Shown here: piece after piece, positions 16,875 to 25,763 of the stretch | How the letters are laid out: each line of letters opens with the position of its first letter | Position numbering within the stretch: position 1 is the stretch's first letter | Source: Desulfitobacterium sp050251735 | GTDB taxonomy: Bacteria > Bacillota > Desulfitobacteriia > Desulfitobacteriales > Desulfitobacteriaceae | Direction: 5' to 3' | Assembly: GCA_050251735.1 (NCBI GenBank) | Contig: JBFWMF010000013.1 | Span: forward strand, 1 to 64,000 | Length of the DNA stretch: 64,000 nt | Notes under the pieces: generated by a model | Database searches by the model: none | Told to the model about the DNA's origin: nothing | Seen by the model: only the letters and a program-made list of their open reading frames with translations | Made by a program: the position numbers and the translations under genes

Positions 16875-17168
16875 ATGGCGTTTCAAGACAAAGATCTAGT
16901 ATGCAAAGATTGCGGTACCACATTTGTATTCACCGTAGGTGAGCAAGAATTCTATGCAGAGAAAGGCTTCGAAAACGAACCACAACGTTGCAGAGATTGC
17001 CGTAATGCTCGTAAAACAAGCCGTAATGGCGGTGAGTCTCGTCAACGCGAAATGCACACAGTTGTTTGTGCAGAATGCGGAGTTGAAACTCAAGTTCCTT
17101 TTCAACCAACTTCAGATCGCCCCGTTTACTGCCGTGATTGCTACCAAGCTCAACGCGTAGGTCGCTAA
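16875..17168 (+). CDS. Small zinc-ribbon protein (CxxC repeats)
   Basis: The 97-residue product carries four CxxC pairs: CKDCGTTF (residue 10), CRDCRNA (about 39), CAECGVE (about 66) and CRDCYQA (about 86), consistent with two zinc ribbons of the probable zinc-ribbon (zf-trcl-like) type. A role in RNA or protein binding would be a guess. ATG at 16875 has TAAGGGGA upstream. Codon choice is strongly skewed to A/T-ending, presumably optimal codons (CGT, GAA, GTT), unlike its neighbours, suggesting high expression. It has its own promoter and terminator. Confidence 0.85.
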   Translation: MAFQDKDLVCKDCGTTFVFTVGEQEFYAEKGFENEPQRCRDCRNARKTSRNGGESRQREMHTVVCAECGVETQVPFQPTSDRPVYCRDCYQAQRVGR

Positions 17169-17195
17169 TCAGAGAGTAACCGAGCAATATATCAA

Positions 17196-17226
17196 AGCAT
17201 TGGGTGTAGAACCCGATGCTTTTTCT
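17196..17226 (+). terminator. Intrinsic terminator after the zinc-ribbon gene
   Basis: Arms AGCATTGGGT (17196-17205) and ACCCGATGCT (17211-17220), loop GTAGA, then TTTTCTT. Confidence 0.88.
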
Positions 17227-17278
17227 TATCTTCAAGAAAACTAAAATCAATGCGAATAAACATATTTAGGCAAAGACA

Positions 17279-17307
17279 TTGCATAAACTTACTCCCTTAT
17301 GTATAAT
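17279..17307 (+). promoter_or_regulatory. Sigma-A-type promoter of the amino-acid binding protein gene
   Basis: TTGCAT (17279-17284), 17-base spacer, TATAAT (17302-17307). It lies about 100 bases before the gene, leaving an unexplained leader. Confidence 0.75.
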
Positions 17308-17409
17308 ATTTACTAGCCAAAGAGACAAGATATACTTAAAAATGGCATGAATTACAAAGTGGATAAGTAAAGTAAATTAAAGTAAGAAGTAAAGGAAGAG
17401 GGAAAAGAA

Positions 17410-18213
17410 ATGAAAAAAGGGTTACGTAATGGAGTTATTGCTGTCGTCATGATGAGCTTGCTCGCTCTGACAGGTTGCGGAGCTAGCCAAACCCCAGCTC
17501 CGGCTAAGGATCCAGCAACTTCGAATGCTGGGACGGAAAAAGTTTTAAAAATTGGTTCGGCTATTGAATATGCACCTTTTGAATTTATGGATGAAAAACA
17601 AAATCCTGTCGGCTTTGATATCGACTTAATGAATGAGATCGGCAAAGATCTGGGATACACTGTGAAGTTCGAATCTTCATCCTTTGATGGTTTAGTGACT
17701 GCTATTGGCCAAGGAAATTATGATGCGGTGATCTCAGCAATGACTATTACTGACGACCGCTCCAAGTCCGTACTTTTCAGTGATCCTTATTTTGAATCCG
17801 CTCAAGTTATTGCAGTGAAAAAGGGTAGCGATATTAAATCAGAGAAGGATTTGACAGGTAAAAAGGTCGGGGTTCAGCAAGGAACTACAGGTCAGGGTGC
17901 TGTTGAGGGATTAAGTATCGATCCGAAGAAATTCGAGACTATCGGGGATGCTATCAATGATATGATGATTGGCGGATCTGATGCAGTCGTTGCTGATACA
18001 CCAACCCTTTACTACTTCATCAAGCAAAACCCAAATATGGATATCGAAATCGTATCTAGTGATTTTCCTAAAGAATATTTTGGTATCGCCTTCAAGCTTG
18101 ATAATAAGGAATTAGCTGATCAAGTCAATGCTACCCTTAAGAAATTCATGGACAATGGGAAGTATAACGAGATTTATAAAAAATGGTTTAATGAGGATGC
18201 ACCTAAATTCTAA
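17410..18213 (+). CDS. Amino-acid ABC transporter substrate-binding lipoprotein (GlnH/SBP_bac_3 type)
   Basis: The 267-residue product is a family-3 extracellular binding protein, the receptor of a polar-amino-acid importer. A lipoprotein signal with lipobox LTGC (Cys near residue 22) tethers it to the membrane. Family motifs are ALSIEYAPFEFMDE-like text near residue 50, VGFDIDLMNEIGKDLGY near 70, and the VSAMTITDDRSKSVLFSDPYF region near 107. ATG at 17410 has GGAAGAGGGAAAAG upstream. Permease and ATPase follow but behind a terminator and a second promoter, so the receptor can be made in excess. Substrate probably glutamine, glutamate or arginine-like; unresolved. Confidence 0.93.
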   Translation: MKKGLRNGVIAVVMMSLLALTGCGASQTPAPAKDPATSNAGTEKVLKIGSAIEYAPFEFMDEKQNPVGFDIDLMNEIGKDLGYTVKFESSSFDGLVTAIGQGNYDAVISAMTITDDRSKSVLFSDPYFESAQVIAVKKGSDIKSEKDLTGKKVGVQQGTTGQGAVEGLSIDPKKFETIGDAINDMMIGGSDAVVADTPTLYYFIKQNPNMDIEIVSSDFPKEYFGIAFKLDNKELADQVNATLKKFMDNGKYNEIYKKWFNEDAPKF

Positions 18214-18238
18214 GTGTTTTATAAGCAAACTATGATCC

Positions 18239-18268
18239 AAACGCCTAGCAATGCTGGGCGTTTAATTT
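18239..18268 (+). terminator. Terminator between binding protein and permease genes
   Basis: Arms AAACGCCTAGC (18239-18249) and GCTGGGCGTTT (18253-18263), loop AAT, one G-T pair, then AATTTTT. Confidence 0.85.
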
Positions 18269-18309
18269 TTCAGACAAGCTATTGGGGAAAACTGCATGAA
18301 GGATAGTCC

Positions 18310-18338
18310 TTGAATAAGCTTGCGATGGACTGTATAAT
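18310..18338 (+). promoter_or_regulatory. Sigma-A-type promoter of the permease-ATPase pair
   Basis: TTGAAT (18310-18315), 17-base spacer, TATAAT (18333-18338), about 56 bases before the permease start. Confidence 0.75.
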
Positions 18339-18393
18339 TATCAGGTAAAAATCAGCCTAGGCTTGATGATTGTAAATAAAGGAGGATGTGGGT

Positions 18394-19068
18394 GTGGAAC
18401 TCCGTTGGGAATTGATGATTGAGAGTATCAACCCCTTGCTGAAAGGGGCAGTAATTACTTTAGAACTTACAGCTGGGGCAGTGGCTATAGGTATTGTCAT
18501 TGGTCTGTTTATGTCTCTGATGCGTTTATCCGGTAGCCGGATTGTGCGTGGCTTTGCCATCGCATATATTGATTTCTTTAGAGGCACGCCCCTCTTAGTA
18601 CAGATTCTTATGGTATATTTCGCTGTCCCTCAGCTCTTTGATTTTCAAATCCCTAATAATTACCAGTTTATCGCCGGGATTGGGGCCATGGGGCTGAATT
18701 CCGGAGCTTACATCGCCGAAATATTCCGAGCCGGCATCCAGTCCATCGACCGTGGTCAGGTTGAGGCAGCTCGCTCCTTAGGTATGAGTCAAACACAAGC
18801 CATGCGCTATGTTATTCTTCCCCAAGCTTTTAAACGGGTTATCCCTCCCCTAGGTAATGAGTTTATTGCCTTGCTAAAGGACTCATCTTTGGTATCTATT
18901 ATCGCTCTACAAGATCTCATGTATACCGGCAAACTTATCGTCAGTCGAACCTACCAACCCTTTGTCATCTACATGGAAGTGGCCTTAATCTATCTTGTGA
19001 TGACCTTGATCTTATCGCGGTTCGTCAGCTATACGGAGAGGAGGTTCGGCAAGAGTGATAACCGTTAA
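18394..19068 (+). CDS. Amino-acid ABC transporter permease (GlnP/HisMQ type)
   Basis: The 224-residue product is an inner-membrane permease of the polar-amino-acid family. It has five or so hydrophobic segments, the FFRGTPLLVQILMVYF family segment near residue 62, and the EAA loop (EAARSLGMSQTQAMRYVILPQA) near 125-147 that contacts the ATPase. GTG at 18394 is chosen because AAAGGAGG lies 8 bases upstream; another GTG 6 bases earlier is too close to it. The ATPase gene overlaps its end by 14 bases. Confidence 0.93.
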   Translation: MELRWELMIESINPLLKGAVITLELTAGAVAIGIVIGLFMSLMRLSGSRIVRGFAIAYIDFFRGTPLLVQILMVYFAVPQLFDFQIPNNYQFIAGIGAMGLNSGAYIAEIFRAGIQSIDRGQVEAARSLGMSQTQAMRYVILPQAFKRVIPPLGNEFIALLKDSSLVSIIALQDLMYTGKLIVSRTYQPFVIYMEVALIYLVMTLILSRFVSYTERRFGKSDNR

Positions 19069-19774
19069 AAATCTGCATAAACATTTTGGCAAGCTGGAGG
19101 TTCTGCGTGGGATTGATTGTCATATAAAAGAAAAAGAAGTTGTGGTCGTGATCGGTCCCAGTGGATCAGGAAAAAGCACCTTTCTGCGCTGCCTCAACAA
19201 GCTCGAGGAAACGACCCAAGGGGAAATTACCATCGATGGAATTCCCTTGAAATCAGAAGCTAATGTGAATGCTATCCGCCGTGAGGTCGGCATGGTTTTT
19301 CAACGCTTTAATCTGTTTCCTCATAAGACTGCTTTAGAAAATGTCGCCATGGCCCCGGAAATTGTTCGGAAGACTAACAAACACCAAGCCCAGGAGATCG
19401 CCTTAGAACTGCTCAAAAAGGTTGGTTTGGAAGATAAGGCAGATGAGTATCCTGATCGACTCTCCGGTGGACAGCAACAACGGGTGGCGATTGCTCGGGC
19501 CTTGGCTATGCATCCAAAAGTCATGCTTTTTGATGAACCGACCTCCGCTCTTGATCCCGAGATGGTGGGCGAGGTTTTAGCTGTCATGAAGGATCTGGCC
19601 CGAGAAGGCATGACTATGGTTGTGGTTACCCATGAAATGGGCTTTGCCCGGGAAGTGGGCGATCGAGTGATTTTCATGGATGAGGGAGTCATCATGGAAG
19701 AAGGATCACCGGCAGAGCTTTTCGGGAATCCACGGAATCCACGGACCCAGTCTTTCCTAAGCAAGATATTATAA
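19055..19774 (+). CDS. glnQ: Amino-acid ABC transporter ATP-binding protein (GlnQ type)
   Basis: The 239-residue cytoplasmic ATPase powers the importer encoded by the two preceding genes. Walker A is GPSGSGKSTFLR near residue 35, the signature LSGGQQQRVAIARAL near 140, Walker B VMLFDEPTSALDP near 160, and the switch His follows in VVTHEMGFAREV near 193. The start is GTG at 19055 inside the end of the permease gene with GAGAGGAGG upstream. The coupling of overlap supports stoichiometric synthesis. Confidence 0.94.
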   Translation: MITVKNLHKHFGKLEVLRGIDCHIKEKEVVVVIGPSGSGKSTFLRCLNKLEETTQGEITIDGIPLKSEANVNAIRREVGMVFQRFNLFPHKTALENVAMAPEIVRKTNKHQAQEIALELLKKVGLEDKADEYPDRLSGGQQQRVAIARALAMHPKVMLFDEPTSALDPEMVGEVLAVMKDLAREGMTMVVVTHEMGFAREVGDRVIFMDEGVIMEEGSPAELFGNPRNPRTQSFLSKIL

Positions 19775-19939
19775 AAATGGAATGTCTTGCTAACACAATA
19801 AATAGTCAATGCTTTTCATTATCCCGCCAAAAATATTCTCTATAGCTAGGTTTAAGCTAGCTGCGCTTTGGGCATCCTTCCTAAGAGACCAGCTTTCGTT
19901 CGCATCGAAGGCTGTGAAGGAACCAAGGAGGTATTTTTC

Positions 19940-20137
19940 GTGCTGGGTAAAGTAAAGTGGTTTAGCAAACAAAAAGGATATGGCTTTATTGAAGGGGATC
20001 ATGGGCAAGATATTTTTGTGCACTTTTCTTCAATTAGCGGTGATGGTTTTCGCACGCTCGAAGAAGGACAAGGGGTGGAATTTGATATTAGTCAAGGTCC
20101 ACGGGGGGAGCAAGCGACAAACGTACAATTAAGATAA
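19940..20137 (+). CDS. Cold-shock domain protein (CspA family)
   Basis: The 65-residue product is a single cold-shock domain that binds single-stranded RNA/DNA. RNP1 (KGYGFIEG, residues 12-19) and RNP2 (DIFVHFSSI, residues 24-32) are clear. GTG at 19940 follows CAAGGAGG; the frame is open upstream to 19868 but that part is not typical of the family and is probably leader. A long 5' leader is usual for cold-shock mRNAs. It ends before a terminator at 20202. Confidence 0.95.
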   Translation: MLGKVKWFSKQKGYGFIEGDHGQDIFVHFSSISGDGFRTLEEGQGVEFDISQGPRGEQATNVQLR

Positions 20138-20201
20138 GGGAACTATGGATAAGATAGCCGTATGCGCAGTCTAAGGATAGTTTCTGTGACATGAATAAAA
20201 A

Positions 20202-20239
20202 AGAGAAGTGTTGGCAAAATTACAACAGTTCTCTTTTTA
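20202..20239 (+). terminator. Intrinsic terminator after the cold-shock gene
   Basis: Arms AGAGAAGTGTTG (20202-20213) and CAACAGTTCTCT (20223-20234) with one mismatch, then TTTTTAT. Confidence 0.82.
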
Positions 20240-20361
20240 TATTAAGGTTTTGTTAATTTACTTCAACAGAAAGGAAAATTGGGGAAGGATTTTTGAAGAT
20301 AAACGGGAATATTATAGTTATTCAGATAAATAGGTATTCAGGATAATAAGGGGGTTTTACT

Positions 20362-20889
20362 ATGAACATCAGCGTTCGCGGCAAACAAATGGAAGTCACC
20401 GATGCCCTGAAGGATTACGTTTTGAAAAGGGTTGGTAAGTTAGAGAAATACTCTGATCAGTTCATGGATGTGAAAGTAACCCTGCTGGTTGAAGAAGGCC
20501 GTCATCGTGTTGAGGTTACCGCACCCCTTCAGGGGATGATACTCCGCGGTGAGGAAGAAAGTACAGATATGTATACTTCCATCGATCTGGTTGTCGAAAA
20601 GCTAGAGCGCCAGATTGATAAATATCGGACTCGGATCAACAAACGCATGCGGACAAAAGTGCTGAAAGACCATGAGGTGCAACAACCGTCGAATCTGGAG
20701 GATGATTCCGAAGAGGTGGTTCGACACAAAAAATTCGGGACAAAGCCCATGTCTGTGGAAGAAGCGATTATGCAGATGAACCTAGTTGGCCACAATTTTT
20801 ATGCTTTTACCAACATGGATACTCAAGATATTAACGTGATCTACCGACGGAAAAGCGGAGATTATGGTTTGTTGGAACCCGAAAAGTAA
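20362..20889 (+). CDS. hpf: Ribosome hibernation promoting factor, long form
   Basis: The long HPF form dimerises 70S ribosomes into inactive 100S particles in slow growth. The 175-residue product has the N-terminal S30AE/YfiA domain (MNISVRGKQMEVTDALKDYV, to about residue 105), a charged linker, and the C-terminal dimerisation domain (VRHKKFGTKPMSVEEAIMQM then HNFYAFTNMDT, ending IYRRKSGDYGLLEP). ATG at 20362 has AAGGGGG upstream. Placement just before secA and prfB is common in Firmicutes. Confidence 0.96.
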   Translation: MNISVRGKQMEVTDALKDYVLKRVGKLEKYSDQFMDVKVTLLVEEGRHRVEVTAPLQGMILRGEEESTDMYTSIDLVVEKLERQIDKYRTRINKRMRTKVLKDHEVQQPSNLEDDSEEVVRHKKFGTKPMSVEEAIMQMNLVGHNFYAFTNMDTQDINVIYRRKSGDYGLLEPEK

Positions 20890-20926
20890 TCGATGACCCG
20901 TGAAAGTTCAAAGATGATATCAAGGG

Positions 20927-20950
20927 ATGGCCTACAGCAGTAGGCCATTC
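20927..20950 (+). terminator. Hairpin after hpf
   Basis: Perfect arms ATGGCCTAC (20927-20935) and GTAGGCCAT (20940-20948) with loop AGCA; only a short T-rich tail follows, so termination may be weak. Confidence 0.6.
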
Positions 20951-21027
20951 TTGCGTTTATTTGTTTATTTTAGTGCTCTGATATAAACTTTAGTAGAGAA
21001 TTTCCTATTATGCGTCCGGGGATTGGC

Positions 21028-21056
21028 TTGCACCCTGTTGTCGGTAATGATAAAAT
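21028..21056 (+). promoter_or_regulatory. Sigma-A-type promoter of secA
   Basis: TTGCAC (21028-21033), 17-base spacer, TAAAAT (21051-21056) with a TG two bases before it, 39 bases before the start codon. Confidence 0.6.
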
Positions 21057-21094
21057 GAGATGATACCCTTGGACAGATGGAAAGGTGGTCAATA

Positions 21095-23593
21095 ATGGGT
21101 TTCTTAGACAAGTTATTCGACGATAATGGACGTGAAATTAAAAAGTACCAAAAAAGAGTTGAGGTAATCAATGCTTTAGAGCCGGAGATTAAGGCGCTGT
21201 CAGATGAACAGTTGCGTGCTAAGACCGATGAATTCAAACAACGCCTGGCTGATGGGGAAAGTCTGGATGACCTTTTGCCCGAAGCCTTTGCCGTGGTTAG
21301 AGAAGCTTCGTGGCGGGTCATCGGCCAAAGACATTACGATGTGCAGCTCATCGGCGGCATGGTCCTCCATGATGGACGAATCGCGGAGATGCGTACAGGG
21401 GAAGGAAAAACGCTGGTAGCAACTCTTCCGTCCTATTTGAATGCCTTAACAGGTCGAGGGGTCCATATTGTAACCGTAAACGATTATCTTGCCCGTCGTG
21501 ACAGTGAAATGATGGGCCTCATCCATCAATTTTTAGGGCTATCCGTAGGTCTCATTGTTCATGGTTTAAACTATAGCCAGCGGCGTGAAAGCTATGCTGC
21601 AGATATAACCTATGGTACCAATAATGAATTTGGCTTCGATTACCTTCGGGATAATATGGTGACCCGGCCGGATGGTCTTGTGCAACGGGAGCTACATTAT
21701 GCTATTGTGGACGAAGTAGACTCCATCTTAATTGATGAGGCACGGACCCCTCTGATTATTTCCGGTGAAGCGGACAAGCCGACTGAGCTATATTTCCGAG
21801 TAGCAATGATTATTCCCCGCTTAAAGCCGGAAGAAGACTATAATGTCAACGAAAAAGACCGGGTGGTGACCTTGACGGAACAAGGGGTCAGCCGGGTTGA
21901 AACCATGCTCGCCGTAGAAAACCTCTTTGATGATTTGCATACAGAATTGGCTCATCATGTCAATCAGGCCCTCAAAGCCCATGCCCTATTTAAGAGAGAT
22001 CGGGATTATGTGGTCAAGGATGGACAAGTCATTATTGTAGATGAATTCACGGGGCGCCTGATGTTTGGTAGACGTTATTCGGAAGGTTTACATCAAGCGA
22101 TTGAAGCTAAGGAAAAAGTAAAAATTGAAAAAGAATCGCAAACCTTAGCGACCATCACCTTCCAAAACTACTTCCGGATGTTTGAAAAGCTGGCCGGCAT
22201 GACCGGTACAGCGATGACTGAAGAGCCGGAGTTCAGGAAAATTTATAAACTGGATGTCGTCGAGATTCCAACCAACATGCCGATGATTCGTGAGGATATA
22301 CCCGATGTAGTCTATCGCACCGAAGAAGGCAAGTTTAAAGCTGTTGTGGAAGAAATAATTGAGCGCCACAAAAAGGGACAACCGGTTCTTGTGGGTACGG
22401 TATCCGTTGAGAAGTCTGAGCGTTTAAGCGATATGCTGGAGCGTCGTGGTATCCCACACCAAGTCCTCAATGCTAAGTTTCATGAGAAAGAAGCTGAGAT
22501 CATTGCCGGGGCAGGCTTAAAAGGCATGGTAACCATTGCCACTAACATGGCCGGTCGTGGTACAGATATTATCCTCGGTGAGGAAGTAGCCGCTCTGGGC
22601 GGTCTGCATATTATCGGAACAGAGCGCCACGAATCGCGCCGGATTGATAACCAGCTGCGTGGACGTGCCGGACGGCAAGGGGACCCGGGTTCCTCTCAAT
22701 TCTTCCTCTCTCTAGAAGATGACCTTATGCGCCTTTTCGGTGCCGAAAACATCATGGGCATGATGGATAAATTGGGTATGGATGATTCCATTCCTATCAC
22801 CTCCAAGATGATCTCTCGTTCGGTAGAGACGGCTCAACGTCGCGTAGAAAATCGCAACTTTGAGATTCGGAAGCATGTCTTGGATTACGATGATGTCATG
22901 AATCTCCAGCGTGAAGTGATCTACGCTCAACGCCGTCAGGTGCTGATGGGTGGAAACATCCAAGAAAGCATTGCGGATATGTTGGAAAAAGTGGTTCGGG
23001 AAACGGTGGATATGTTTGGTGCTCAAAGCCCCTATCCGGAAGAATGGGATCTCAACAGCTTCCTTGAGTATGTGGAGAATCTCATCCTACCTAACCATGA
23101 TATTACCACTGACCAAGTGGCTAACATGGAAAAAGAAGAAATCGTCGAGATGCTTCTGGAAAGAGCCCGCGCACATTACAAAACCCGGGAAGAGGCCTTT
23201 GGCGAAGAGATTATGCGGGAAATCGAACGGGCTGTTATGCTACAAGTGGTCGACAAAAAGTGGATGGATCACTTGGATGCTATGGATATGCTCCGGGAGG
23301 GTATTGGTTTAAGGGCTTATGGGCAAAAGAACCCCTTGGTGGAATATCGCCATGAAGCCTATGATATGTTCCAAGGCATGGTTAGCTCCATCCAAGAAGA
23401 TACAATTCGCTATATCATGAGAGTAACACCTCAAGTCACGGAGCAAAAGCAGGAAGAACCTCAGCATGTCCGTACGAATCGAGATGAGGAACAGGCTGCC
23501 CGCCCAGTCCATAATGAAGGACCTCAAATCGGACGTAACGACCCCTGCCCCTGTGGAAGTGGCAAAAAGTATAAGAAATGCTGCGGAGCGTGA
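21095..23593 (+). CDS. secA: Preprotein translocase ATPase SecA
   Basis: SecA drives secreted and some membrane proteins through SecYEG. The 832-residue product has Walker A in MRTGEGKTLVATL near residue 100, Walker B with VDEVDSILIDEART near 207, helicase-type motifs TNMAGRGTDI near 488 and QLRGRAGRQGD near 527, and a C-terminal zinc-binding CPCGSGKKYKKCC that contacts SecB or lipids. ATG at 21095 is used because GGAAAGGTGG precedes it and the product then starts MGFLDKLFD as in homologues. prfB follows after a weak hairpin. Confidence 0.98.
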   Translation: MGFLDKLFDDNGREIKKYQKRVEVINALEPEIKALSDEQLRAKTDEFKQRLADGESLDDLLPEAFAVVREASWRVIGQRHYDVQLIGGMVLHDGRIAEMRTGEGKTLVATLPSYLNALTGRGVHIVTVNDYLARRDSEMMGLIHQFLGLSVGLIVHGLNYSQRRESYAADITYGTNNEFGFDYLRDNMVTRPDGLVQRELHYAIVDEVDSILIDEARTPLIISGEADKPTELYFRVAMIIPRLKPEEDYNVNEKDRVVTLTEQGVSRVETMLAVENLFDDLHTELAHHVNQALKAHALFKRDRDYVVKDGQVIIVDEFTGRLMFGRRYSEGLHQAIEAKEKVKIEKESQTLATITFQNYFRMFEKLAGMTGTAMTEEPEFRKIYKLDVVEIPTNMPMIREDIPDVVYRTEEGKFKAVVEEIIERHKKGQPVLVGTVSVEKSERLSDMLERRGIPHQVLNAKFHEKEAEIIAGAGLKGMVTIATNMAGRGTDIILGEEVAALGGLHIIGTERHESRRIDNQLRGRAGRQGDPGSSQFFLSLEDDLMRLFGAENIMGMMDKLGMDDSIPITSKMISRSVETAQRRVENRNFEIRKHVLDYDDVMNLQREVIYAQRRQVLMGGNIQESIADMLEKVVRETVDMFGAQSPYPEEWDLNSFLEYVENLILPNHDITTDQVANMEKEEIVEMLLERARAHYKTREEAFGEEIMREIERAVMLQVVDKKWMDHLDAMDMLREGIGLRAYGQKNPLVEYRHEAYDMFQGMVSSIQEDTIRYIMRVTPQVTEQKQEEPQHVRTNRDEEQAARPVHNEGPQIGRNDPCPCGSGKKYKKCCGA

Positions 23594-23642
23594 AGTGCTT
23601 AAATTTGATAATACCAGAGACGAAGTAAAGTAGGAAAAATAG

Positions 23643-23675
23643 AGGGCGAAGCACCGGCCGAGGCTGTGCATCGCC
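23643..23675 (+). terminator. Hairpin in the secA-prfB gap
   Basis: AGGGCGAAGCAC and GTGCATCGCCCT form an imperfect stem; the following sequence (ACCTTATTG) has only a poor U-tract. May attenuate rather than stop. Confidence 0.45.
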
Positions 23676-23742
23676 CTACCTTATTGATTGTGCTATTACA
23701 CTGGATCGGTTTAGTGATAAATATTTGGGTGGTGATTGTTAA

Positions 23743-24850
23743 GTGATATTTGAATGGAAAAGGGAGCTCGAAAGCTTAGAAACGCGCTTGGCAGATTTGA
23801 GGGACTCTCTTTGACGTCGCTCAAAGAGAAGATAAGATTAGTATATTAGAGATCGAGTTGCAAAGGCCAGATTTCTGGGATCACCCAGAATCCGCCCAAA
23901 AGGTGATGCAGGAAATTTCTTATCATCAAGAGAAGTTGAAAACCTACACCACCTTGAGACAACAGTTGGACGATCTGTTGACCCTCTATCAATTGGCTGT
24001 GGAAGAAAACGATGAGTCCCTAGAGTCGGAGATTGAAGAAGGGGTGAAGGCACTCCAACAACGTCTCGAGGGTTTAGAATTAGAAATCCTATTGAGCGGT
24101 CCATATGATCGCAATAATGCCATTTTGACACTTCATGCAGGGGCAGGGGGGACAGAAGCTCAAGACTGGGTCTCCATGCTCTATCGGATGTACGTTCGCT
24201 ACGGTGAACGCCATGGGTATAAAGTAGAAACCATGGATTTACTACCTGGTGATGAAGCTGGGATTAAGAGCGCAACTCTCTCGATCTCCGGGGAAAATGC
24301 CTACGGCTATTTGAAATCAGAAAAAGGGGTTCACCGTCTCGTGCGGATTTCCCCCTTTGATGCTTCGGGGCGCCGACATACCTCCTTTGCTTCCTTGGAT
24401 GTGATTCCCGAGGTTATGGATGATGGTCAGGAAGTCCCGATTGCTGCGGAGGATCTTAAGGTAGATACCTACCGGGCCAGCGGTGCAGGAGGGCAGCACG
24501 TCAACAAGACCAGTTCAGCAGTTCGCATCACCCACATACCCACGGGTATTGTCGTTCAATCCCAAAGTGAACGTTCGCAAATCCAGAACAGAGCCTACTG
24601 TATGCGTATCTTGCAGGCCAAGCTCTTGGAGCTCAAACGCAAACAACAAGAAGACGAAATTTCGGAGATTCGAGGGGAACAGCAGGATATCGCTTGGGGT
24701 AGCCAGATTCGTTCTTATGTCTTCCATCCATATAACATGGTTAAGGATCATCGAACGAATGAGGAGACAGCGAATACCGGAGCGGTGATGGACGGCGAGA
24801 TTGATGAATTTATCGCCGCTTATCTGCAAAAAACAAAAGTTGTGAAATAA
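23743..24850 (+). CDS. prfB: Peptide chain release factor 2, with programmed +1 frameshift
   Basis: RF2 recognises UGA and UAA stops. Translation starts at GTG 23743 (GGTGGTG upstream), reads 23 codons to CTT at 23809-23811, meets TGA at 23812-23814, and must shift +1 to continue in frame from 23813, giving 368 residues. The slippery CTTTGAC and an upstream GAGGG Shine-Dalgarno-like element are the classic autoregulatory site. Further on come the SPF tripeptide (RISPFDASGR) for stop recognition and the catalytic GAGGQHVNKT. Length and site agree with RF2 in other Firmicutes. The stop is not a sequencing fault. Confidence 0.97.
23809..23815 (+). promoter_or_regulatory. RF2 programmed frameshift site
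   Basis: CTT-TGA-C with GAGGG a few bases upstream. Low RF2 stalls the ribosome at TGA and favours the +1 slip; high RF2 terminates, giving autoregulation. Confidence 0.93.
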
Positions 24851-24855
24851 TAAAA

Positions 24856-24879
24856 GGCTTGGCGCAAGCCAAGTCTTTT
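24856..24879 (+). terminator. Intrinsic terminator after prfB
   Basis: GGCTTGGC (24856-24863), GCAA loop, GCCAAGTC (24868-24875), then TTTT. Confidence 0.75.
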
Positions 24880-24932
24880 CTGAAACCCAAGTGGCGAAAA
24901 ATGTTAATAATAAAAATTTTGGAGGGATTAGC

Positions 24933-25763
24933 GTGACAATTCTTGAACTGAAACGTATGGCCAACCAAATACGCCAAGATATTATCACCATGCTGGTGCC
25001 AGCTAAATCAGGTCATCCCGGAGGTAGCTTGTCAGCAGCGGATATACTTACGGTTTTGTATTATCATGAAATGAATGTTAATCCGGAAGATCCTCAATGG
25101 GCAGAACGAGATCGCTTTGTTTTAGCTAAAGGGCATGCTGCACCTGTGCTCTATGCGGCACTTGCAGAGAAAGGCTACTTTCCAAAAGAAGAGATGATGG
25201 GACTTAGACAAACCGGTCGGATCCTGCAAGGGCATCCGGATATGAAAAAGGTGCCCGGTGTGGATATGTCAACAGGCTCTTTGGGTCAAGGATTATCCGC
25301 AGCCAACGGCATGGCTCTGGCAGGGAAACTCGATAAGAAAGCTTTCCGTGTCTATGTGGTATTAGGGGACGGGGAAATGGCAGAAGGCCAAGTCTGGGAA
25401 GCTGCCATGGCCGCGGCCCATTACAAACTGGACAATGTAACCGCAATTCTTGATTACAATGGCTTACAAATTGATGGAACTACAGATAGTGTCATGTCCT
25501 CTGATCCACTAACCGATAAATGGCAGGCCTTTGGCTGGCATGTCCTAGAGGTAGATGGCAATGATATTGAAGAGCTTTTAGCTGCTTTAGCTGAAGCCAA
25601 AAAAGTCAAGGGAAAACCCACCATCCTCATTGCCCGCACCATCAAAGGCAAAGGGGTATCCTTTATGGAAAACCAAGTGGGCTGGCATGGCAACGCTCCC
25701 AACGCGGAGCAAGCTGAGCAAGCTTTAAAGGAATTAAGAGAGGAGGCGGCTCGCCTTGGCTAA
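24933..25763 (+). CDS. Transketolase, N-terminal (thiamine diphosphate) subunit
   Basis: This half of a split transketolase binds thiamine diphosphate; together with the next gene it moves two-carbon units between sugar phosphates in the non-oxidative pentose phosphate pathway. The 276-residue product has SGHPGGSLSAADILTVLYY near residue 25, the cofactor motif GDGEMAEGQVWEAAM near 145, and the NGLQIDGTT segment near 177. GTG at 24933 follows GGAGGG; an upstream in-frame ATG at 24891 has no ribosome site. The gene overlaps its partner by 8 bases. Confidence 0.95.
   Translation: MTILELKRMANQIRQDIITMLVPAKSGHPGGSLSAADILTVLYYHEMNVNPEDPQWAERDRFVLAKGHAAPVLYAALAEKGYFPKEEMMGLRQTGRILQGHPDMKKVPGVDMSTGSLGQGLSAANGMALAGKLDKKAFRVYVVLGDGEMAEGQVWEAAMAAAHYKLDNVTAILDYNGLQIDGTTDSVMSSDPLTDKWQAFGWHVLEVDGNDIEELLAALAEAKKVKGKPTILIARTIKGKGVSFMENQVGWHGNAPNAEQAEQALKELREEAARLG

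Noticed and set aside
23743..23814. In-frame TGA in prfB as a mutation
   Set aside because: The CTT-TGA-C site with the upstream GAGGG is the well-known RF2 programmed frameshift.
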